From NCBI GenBank assembly GCA_021779655.1, contig JAJYAF010000130.1:1-6351 (forward strand): 6,351 nt of DNA. The letters are read 5' to 3'. Positions 1 to 4,216 of the stretch are shown here, piece by piece. The position numbers were made by a program, and so were the translations under genes. The stretch is from Pseudomonadota bacterium (GTDB lineage Bacteria > Pseudomonadota > Alphaproteobacteria > Acetobacterales > Acetobacteraceae). Position 1 is the stretch's first letter. Each line of letters opens with the position of its first letter. A model generated the notes under the pieces. The model saw nothing but the letters and a program-made list of their open reading frames with translations. It ran no database searches and was not told the origin of the DNA.

Positions 1-592
1 CCGCCAGCCGCCGCTCCTGCTCCCCCGGGCCTGCGAAAATCACCGCGCGCGCGCCGGGCAGCCGCCCGGCCAGGGCATGAAAAACCTCGGCAAAGCGCTC
101 GGCCGGCCAGATTTTCGGCTCCCAGTTCGCGGTCGGGCCAAGGCCGATCAGCGGCAGGTGCGGCGGCAACAGCATCTCGGCGCGTTGCGCATCCGCCGCG
201 TTGGTCCAGGCCACCGGCAGCGGCGCGGGCGCAAGCCCCATGGCCGCGGCAAGCTGGGCATAGCGCCAGCCCGGCCGCCGGCCGCCGCGAATACGGATGC
301 GGCGCTTCGCCCGGAGAAAATAGCCAAGGCCGGAGCCGCGCACATCCACCACGATATCCCAGACATGGCCCACGAGCTTCAGCCATAGCCGTGGCCAGTG
401 GAAATCGAAGCGTTCCTTGTCGAACACGATCCGGCGCTCAAGCTGCGGCAGATGCGCGAACACGTCCTGCGCGGCAACGCCAACCGCCACGGTAAGCTGT
501 GCTTGCGGGTATTGCAGGCGCAGATGCTCCAGAATGCCCGAGGAGATCACGGCATCGCCGATCCGCGACGAGGCAATGAACAGAATACGCAT
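1..592 (-). CDS. Glycosyltransferase family 9 (heptosyltransferase-like), 3' end off window
   Basis: This open frame starts with ATG at 592 and runs leftward off the window; 197 residues are visible and no stop is reached. It begins MRILFIASSRIGDAVISSG, which matches the N-terminal strand and glycine-rich loop of GT9 enzymes such as WaaC/WaaF; Asp13 sits where the family's conserved catalytic Asp lies. A second family block, GPTANWEPKIWPAERFAEV (residues 152-170), resembles the GT9 motif with the conserved Lys (K160) that opens the C-terminal nucleotide-sugar domain, and it is followed by AVIFAGPGEQE (183-193). Full GT9 proteins are about 300-350 residues, so roughly 40% is missing. By family, it would transfer a sugar, often ADP-heptose, to lipopolysaccharide core on the inner face of the cytoplasmic membrane; the actual sugar cannot be told. 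It lies 11 bases after the GT4 stop with no clear Shine-Dalgarno, which suggests translation coupled to that gene. Confidence 0.88.
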   Translation of the reverse strand, partial: MRILFIASSRIGDAVISSGILEHLRLQYPQAQLTVAVGVAAQDVFAHLPQLERRIVFDKERFDFHWPRLWLKLVGHVWDIVVDVRGSGLGYFLRAKRRIRIRGGRRPGWRYAQLAAAMGLAPAPLPVAWTNAADAQRAEMLLPPHLPLIGLGPTANWEPKIWPAERFAEVFHALAGRLPGARAVIFAGPGEQERRLA

Positions 593-603
593 CGCGGCCG
601 GAC

Positions 604-1785
604 TTATGGCGCCAAGCCGGGCGTTAGGGAATAGCCGGAGGGAACAGCCGGGCCGCTCAGCAGTTCCCGGTAAACCGCCAGCACCGCCTGCTGCATGGCG
701 GCGATGGAGTAATGGTCCCCGGCCATCTTCCGCAGATGCCGCCCCCAGTCCAGCCGCAGCGCCACAGGCACGGCAAGCAGCCGGTCGATACCCTCGGCCA
801 GCGCCCCGGCATCGCCGGGAGGAAACAGCAATCCGGTCTGCCCGTCGATGATCGTCTGGCGCGCGCCGCCATGGTCGGCGGCGATCACCATGCGGCCCAT
901 GGCCTGCGCCTCGATGATGGTGCGGCCGAAAGCCTCCGGGTCGGTCGAGGCGTTCACCACCACATCCGCCAGCATCAGCGCCGCCGGCATGTCTTCCACA
1001 TTGCCGGCCAGGCGCAGGCGGCCGGCCACGCCAAGCCGCTGGGCATGGGCGATCAGCTCGCGGGTGTAGGCCTCGCGCCCTTGCGCGCTGCCAACCAGCA
1101 CGGCGACGGCATCCCGGTGCCGCATGGCGGCCAGGGCGGAGATGAGAAGCCTCTGCCCCTTCCAGCCGGTCAGCCGCCCCGGCAGCATGATCGTGGGCGC
1201 GTCCATGGCCAGCCGCCATTGCCGTGCAAGCCGCGCCGCCCGGTCGCCCAGCACGGCGGCGGGATCGAACTTCCGCATGTCCACCCCGCCGGGAATCACG
1301 CGCACCGCCGCGCCCGCCCAGGGATAGCGCGCCACGATCACCCCGGCGATGAATTGGCTCACGGCGATCACCCGCTCACCCCGCGCCATCACCGAGTTAT
1401 AGCGGCGCTTGAACGGCGCGTTCTCTTTATAAAAGCCGTGATAGGTGGTGACGAATTTGGCGGGCCCGCCCCGGGTGGCCCAGTAGCCGGACCAGGCCGG
1501 GCCGCGCGAATGCGCGTGCACGATATCCACCTCGTACTGCCGGATCAGCCGCTTGAGCCGGCGCGCGTTGCGCCGCAGCCGCAGCGGCGAGCGGGTGTTC
1601 AGCGGAAATTCAATGATTTCCGCCCCCGCGCGTAAGCCCGCCTGGGTGAGCGCGCCGCCCTCGCAGGCAATCAGCGCCCGGTGGCCGGCCTTGACCAGCG
1701 CCTCGGCGATTTCCACCACGACGCGCTCGGCCCCGCCGGTATCCAGCTTGGGCACGAGTTGCAGAACCGTGGCCGGCTCACTCAT
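604..1785 (-). CDS. Glycosyltransferase family 4 (GT-B fold), probable surface-glycan/LPS enzyme
   Basis: This is a complete 393-residue protein, a normal length for GT4. The N-terminal half carries the KLDTGGAERVV loop (residues 13-23) typical of GT4 acceptor domains, then IVHAHSRG (88-95) and TTYHGFY (113-119). The nucleotide-sugar-binding half starts near IPGGVDMRKFDP (164-175) and contains PGRLTGWKG (202-210), with Arg204 and Lys209 at the usual phosphate-contacting places. The hallmark E-x7-E motif is present as Glu284 and Glu292 in TDPEAFGRTIIEA, followed by DHGGARQTIIDGQTGLLFP. I see no signal peptide or membrane helix, so it is probably cytosolic or peripheral at the inner membrane. 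The ATG at 1785 is supported by AGGA nine bases upstream. It precedes the GT9 gene on the same strand, so the pair probably acts in lipopolysaccharide core or another polysaccharide; donor and acceptor are unknown. Confidence 0.92.
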   Translation of the reverse strand: MSEPATVLQLVPKLDTGGAERVVVEIAEALVKAGHRALIACEGGALTQAGLRAGAEIIEFPLNTRSPLRLRRNARRLKRLIRQYEVDIVHAHSRGPAWSGYWATRGGPAKFVTTYHGFYKENAPFKRRYNSVMARGERVIAVSQFIAGVIVARYPWAGAAVRVIPGGVDMRKFDPAAVLGDRAARLARQWRLAMDAPTIMLPGRLTGWKGQRLLISALAAMRHRDAVAVLVGSAQGREAYTRELIAHAQRLGVAGRLRLAGNVEDMPAALMLADVVVNASTDPEAFGRTIIEAQAMGRMVIAADHGGARQTIIDGQTGLLFPPGDAGALAEGIDRLLAVPVALRLDWGRHLRKMAGDHYSIAAMQQAVLAVYRELLSGPAVPSGYSLTPGLAP

Positions 1786-1794
1786 TTAATGGTA

Positions 1795-1798
1795 TCCT
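1795..1798 (-). promoter_or_regulatory. Ribosome binding site of the GT4 gene
   Basis: Read on the minus strand, AGGA lies nine bases before the ATG at 1785. It is the only Shine-Dalgarno-like match near this start and supports the chosen GT4 start. The motif lies between the two possible ATG starts (1789 and 1804) of the oppositely oriented hydrolase gene, so it would be inside that coding sequence if the earlier start were used. Confidence 0.5.
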
Positions 1799-1803
1799 AT
1801 GCC

Positions 1804-2598
1804 ATGGCCGTGAACCTGCTCGCCGCCCGCGATGGGCTTCAGCTTGCCTATGAGTTCCTGCCGGGCAAAGCCCCCGCCGTGGTGTTCCTGCCCGGTTTCG
1901 CCTCCGATATGGACGGAACCAAGGCGCTGTTCCTGCGCCAATTTTGCGCCGAATCGGGCCAGGCCATGCTGCGGCTGGACTATTCCGGTCACGGCCGCTC
2001 CGCCGGCCGGTTCGAGGACGGCAGCATCGGCCGCTGGAGCGAGGACGCTGCCTGGGTGATCGAGGCCGCCACGGCTGGCATGCCCCTGCTGCCGGTGGGC
2101 TCCTCCATGGGCGGCTGGATCGCCTTGCTGCTGGCGAAGCAATTCACCGCGCGGATCCACGCGCTGCTGCTGATCGCGCCGGCGCCGGATTTCACCGAAT
2201 GGGGCATCCGGCCGAAACTCTCGGCGCCCGAGCTGCGGGCGCTGGAGACCGCCGGCATGTTCCACGCGCCGAGCACATATGGCGCGCCGCTGCCCATCAC
2301 GCGCAAGCTTCTCGAAGACGGGCGGAACCATCTGCTGCTGCAAGGGCGCATCGCCATAAGCTGCCCGGTGGCGATCTTGCACGGCATGGAGGATGCCGAC
2401 GTTCCCTGGGCTCACAGCCTGGAACTCGTTGCCTGCCTTGAGAGCGGCGCGGTGGAGACCACCTTCATCAAGGATGGCGACCACCGGCTCTCGCGGCCGC
2501 GGGATTTGTCATTGCTGGCCGGCACGCTGCGCCGCCTCCTCGGCCAGAATGGCGCGGAGGCCCTCCCGGTAGGTGGGATACCGCCAGGCCAATCCTAG
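1804..2598 (+). CDS. Alpha/beta hydrolase, ABHD10-like serine hydrolase
   Basis: This encodes 264 residues from ATG 1804; an in-frame ATG at 1789 would add five (MVSYA). I prefer 1804 because the fold starts at once (MAVNLLAARDGLQLAY), but neither start has a recognisable Shine-Dalgarno. The catalytic triad is visible: nucleophile Ser101 in GSSMGGW, Asp197 in LHGMEDADVPW and His227 in KDGDHRLS. LPGFASDMDGTKALF (residues 29-43) and LDYSGHGRSAGRFEDGSIG (58-76) follow, as I recall it, the pattern of human mitochondrial ABHD10, an acyl-protein thioesterase and acyl-glucuronide esterase. The bacterial substrate is unknown. There is no signal peptide, so it should be cytosolic. The last 17 or so residues (NGAEALPVGGIPPGQS and just before) extend past the expected end of the fold and are antisense to the SDR gene. 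It is the only plus-strand gene here, so it is probably monocistronic. Confidence 0.88.
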   Translation: MAVNLLAARDGLQLAYEFLPGKAPAVVFLPGFASDMDGTKALFLRQFCAESGQAMLRLDYSGHGRSAGRFEDGSIGRWSEDAAWVIEAATAGMPLLPVGSSMGGWIALLLAKQFTARIHALLLIAPAPDFTEWGIRPKLSAPELRALETAGMFHAPSTYGAPLPITRKLLEDGRNHLLLQGRIAISCPVAILHGMEDADVPWAHSLELVACLESGAVETTFIKDGDHRLSRPRDLSLLAGTLRRLLGQNGAEALPVGGIPPGQS

Positions 2599-3399
2599 CG
2601 TGGCCAGGGTTCGGGAATTGCTTACGCGCCGGTTTTCCGCCCAGAAGCTCAGAGCCATGGGCGACATGGCCGCCGCCGCATCGGCAAAACGCACGGGCAT
2701 GGGCGGGGTCATGCCCAGAAGCCTGGCACCTTCCGCAACGACCTCCGCGCTGGGCGCCGGCAGATCATCGGCAAAATTGAAGATACGCAGGCCGGGCGGC
2801 GGATTCTGCCGCATCGCGGCCAGCACGCCCGCGGCGATGTCATCGCGGTGGATGCGGCTGAAGACATGGCCGGGCTTGATCACCCGCCGCGCGGTACCCT
2901 GCCGCAGATCGTCCAGCACCGAGCGCGCCGGCCCATAGATGCCGGCCAGCCGGAAAACATCCACCGCCAGCCGGGTGCCGTAGGCAGCGAAAGCCGCTTC
3001 CGCCCGCAGCCGCCGCGCGGCGCGCGGGGATCGGGGTGCCGGCAAGGTTTCCTCGTCCACCCAGGCGCCGGCACGGTCGCCATAGACGCCGGTGCTGGAA
3101 AGATAGCCGAGCCAGCGCAAGCTTCGTGCCGCCGCGATGGCCGGGGCAAAACGTGCCAGCACCGGATCTTCCGCGCCATCGGCCGCCTCTGCCGGTGCCG
3201 CCGTGGCAATGATCTGCCCGGCCCCGGCAATCTCCGCTTCCGCCTCATCGAAGGCAACCAGCCGCAGGCCCGGCCGCACGCCCGGCTCCGGCGCCACGCG
3301 CTCGGGCGTGCGTGAGACGGCGCAAACCGGTATCCCGGCCGCCAGCGCGGCCCGTGCGATCGCCCGGCCGGTATAGCCGAAGCCGAAAATCAGCAGCAC
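2509..3399 (-). CDS. Atypical SDR / NAD-dependent epimerase-like protein
   Basis: This 296-residue protein starts with GTG at 3399, read as Met. The start is natural because the first Rossmann strand begins at once (MLLIFGFGYTGRAIA), with the dinucleotide motif GFGYTG at residues 6-11. SSTGVYGD (101-108), FRLAGIYGP (149-157), SRIHRDDIA (181-189) and the tail block RVSNSRTLATLGLAWRYPTYREGL (258-281) match extended SDR proteins of the YeeZ-like, COG0451 kind. The usual catalytic Tyr-x3-Lys is missing: where it is expected, after SPRAARRLRAE (124-134), Arg residues stand instead. It may therefore bind NAD(P) without classical dehydrogenase or epimerase chemistry; the substrate is unknown. Only three bases separate it from the upstream fzlA-like gene (TGA, TTT, GTG), which points to coupled translation. 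Its last 30 codons overlap the hydrolase gene tail to tail. Confidence 0.85.
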   Translation of the reverse strand: MLLIFGFGYTGRAIARAALAAGIPVCAVSRTPERVAPEPGVRPGLRLVAFDEAEAEIAGAGQIIATAAPAEAADGAEDPVLARFAPAIAAARSLRWLGYLSSTGVYGDRAGAWVDEETLPAPRSPRAARRLRAEAAFAAYGTRLAVDVFRLAGIYGPARSVLDDLRQGTARRVIKPGHVFSRIHRDDIAAGVLAAMRQNPPPGLRIFNFADDLPAPSAEVVAEGARLLGMTPPMPVRFADAAAAMSPMALSFWAENRRVSNSRTLATLGLAWRYPTYREGLRAILAEEAAQRAGQQ

Positions 3400-3402
3400 A
3401 AA

Positions 3403-4071
3403 TCAGAAGTCCAGATCGGCATAACGGGGCGGCGGCACCATGCCGCTCACCCGGTCGGTCAGGATCGCGCGGAAGGAAGGCCGGGATTTCATGCGCGCGT
3501 ACCATTCCTTGGCCGGGGCGGAGGCCGACCAGTCTACGGCGTCGATATAATCGAGCGAGGAAAGGCAGGCCGCCGCCGTGAAATCGGCCAGGGAGAGATT
3601 GGCGCCGGCGAGCCATTTACGGTTTTCGGCAAGCCAGCCGATATAGCTTAAATGCTGCCGGAGATTGGCGGCCCCCGCGCGCAGTGCCGCGGCGTCTGGG
3701 GCGCCGAGACCCAGCAACTGCTTCAGGGTTCTCTCCCATAACAGGGTGCGCACGACCTCCTGATTGAACTTGTCGTGGAACCAGGCCACCAGCCGCCGCG
3801 TTTCCACCCGTTCGCCCAGTGTGCGGCCGAGCAGCATCATGTCCGGATAGGCTTCGTCCAGATATTCGCAAATCACGGTCGAATCCGGAATGACGAGACC
3901 GTTATCCTCCACCAGGGTCGGCACCTGGCAGGCCGGGTTGAGCGCCAGATATTCCGGGCGGCGCAGCCATACGCGCTCGGTCCGCAACTCGAACGGCAGC
4001 CGCTTCTCCGCCAGGACCAGCCGCACTTTCCGCGCGAACGGAGACAATGGAAGGTGGTAGAGAATTCGCAT
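3403..4071 (-). CDS. fzlA: GST-fold protein, probable FtsZ-binding division regulator FzlA
   Basis: This encodes 222 residues from ATG 4071; an upstream in-frame TTG at 4107 is less likely because the thioredoxin-like domain begins right at MRILYHLPLSPFARKVRL. Domain order is GST: N-terminal domain to about residue 80, with Ser10 at the catalytic position, VPTL (50-53, cis-Pro) and PDSTVICEYL (62-71); then a helical domain with NLSLADF (158-164), the N-capping box. The pattern LxPFxRxVRL, RRLVAWFHDKFNQEV (92-106), SYIGWLAENRKWLAG (142-156), SRPSFRAIL (197-204) and above all the C-terminal YADLDF agree with my memory of FzlA from Caulobacter. FzlA binds and curves FtsZ filaments in the cytoplasm and promotes constriction through its C-terminus; it is not a detoxifying transferase. 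A generic GST remains possible. It lies between gltB and an SDR gene on the same strand. Confidence 0.7.
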   Translation of the reverse strand: MRILYHLPLSPFARKVRLVLAEKRLPFELRTERVWLRRPEYLALNPACQVPTLVEDNGLVIPDSTVICEYLDEAYPDMMLLGRTLGERVETRRLVAWFHDKFNQEVVRTLLWERTLKQLLGLGAPDAAALRAGAANLRQHLSYIGWLAENRKWLAGANLSLADFTAAACLSSLDYIDAVDWSASAPAKEWYARMKSRPSFRAILTDRVSGMVPPPRYADLDF

Positions 4072-4099
4072 GCCCTGCTTATGGCAGAATTCGCGCAGG

Positions 4100-4127
4100 C
4101 CCGCCAAGGCGGGTTATATCCGCCTTG
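4100..4127. repeat. Overlapping inverted repeats in the gltB-fzlA spacer, possible hairpin
   Basis: An 8-bp perfect inverted repeat (CAAGGCGG at 4105-4112 and CCGCCTTG at 4120-4127) encloses a 7-base AT-rich loop. A second palindrome, CCCGCC-AA-GGCGGG (4100-4113), shares the middle arm, so the two stems cannot form together. In RNA made from the minus strand the 8-bp hairpin lies about 90 bases after the gltB stop and about 34 bases before the fzlA-like start. There is no U-run after it, so it is not a classical intrinsic terminator; it could attenuate, block nucleases or do nothing. Confidence 0.5.
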
Positions 4128-4130
4128 ACC

Positions 4131-4206
4131 GCATTGCCCTGAGCCGCATTGCCCTGAGCCGCATTGGCACGCGGCCGCATCGGCATGGGCCGCATCGGGC
4201 AGGCAG
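4131..4206. repeat. 15-bp tandem repeat, about five units, between gltB and fzlA
   Basis: Two identical units, GCATTGCCCTGAGCC at 4131-4145 and 4146-4160, are followed by three diverged ones: GCATTGGCACGCGGCC (4161-4176, one base longer), GCATCGGCATGGGCC (4177-4191) and GCATCGGGCAGGCAG (4192-4206). Every unit starts with GCAT followed by T or C and G. The array fills most of the non-coding gap downstream of gltB. The identical pair suggests recent duplication by slippage. It is not within a convincing gene on either strand, and I cannot tell whether it has a regulatory role. Confidence 0.75.
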
Positions 4207-4216
4207 CGCTAGTTCA

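Noticed and set aside
1425..1436. Short AT-rich palindrome (TTTATAAA) in a GC-rich gene, as a possible promoter
   Set aside because: It encodes FYK in the middle of the GT4 gene, in frame with conserved residues, and I find no matching -35 element or gene start nearby.
712..1635. Plus-strand open frame of 307 codons antisense to the GT4 gene
   Set aside because: The composition is low-complexity (His, Gln, Arg, Gly, Pro), there is no motif, and the other strand codes for a clear GT4 enzyme.
1681..1803. Longer N-terminus for the hydrolase, starting at ATG 1681
   Set aside because: The extra residues are antisense to the GT4 N-terminus (its GGAERVV region) and do not look like protein; the hydrolase fold starts after 1804.
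4072..4107. Upstream TTG start for the fzlA-like gene at 4107
   Set aside because: TTG is a weak start, the 12 extra residues precede the natural first strand of the thioredoxin fold, and part of this stretch is the hairpin region.
4113..4118. TATAAC on the minus strand as a -10 box for the fzlA-like gene
   Set aside because: No acceptable -35 hexamer is found 16-18 bases upstream, and the sequence is the loop of the hairpin. It could still be a promoter for a different sigma factor, but the sequence does not support the call.
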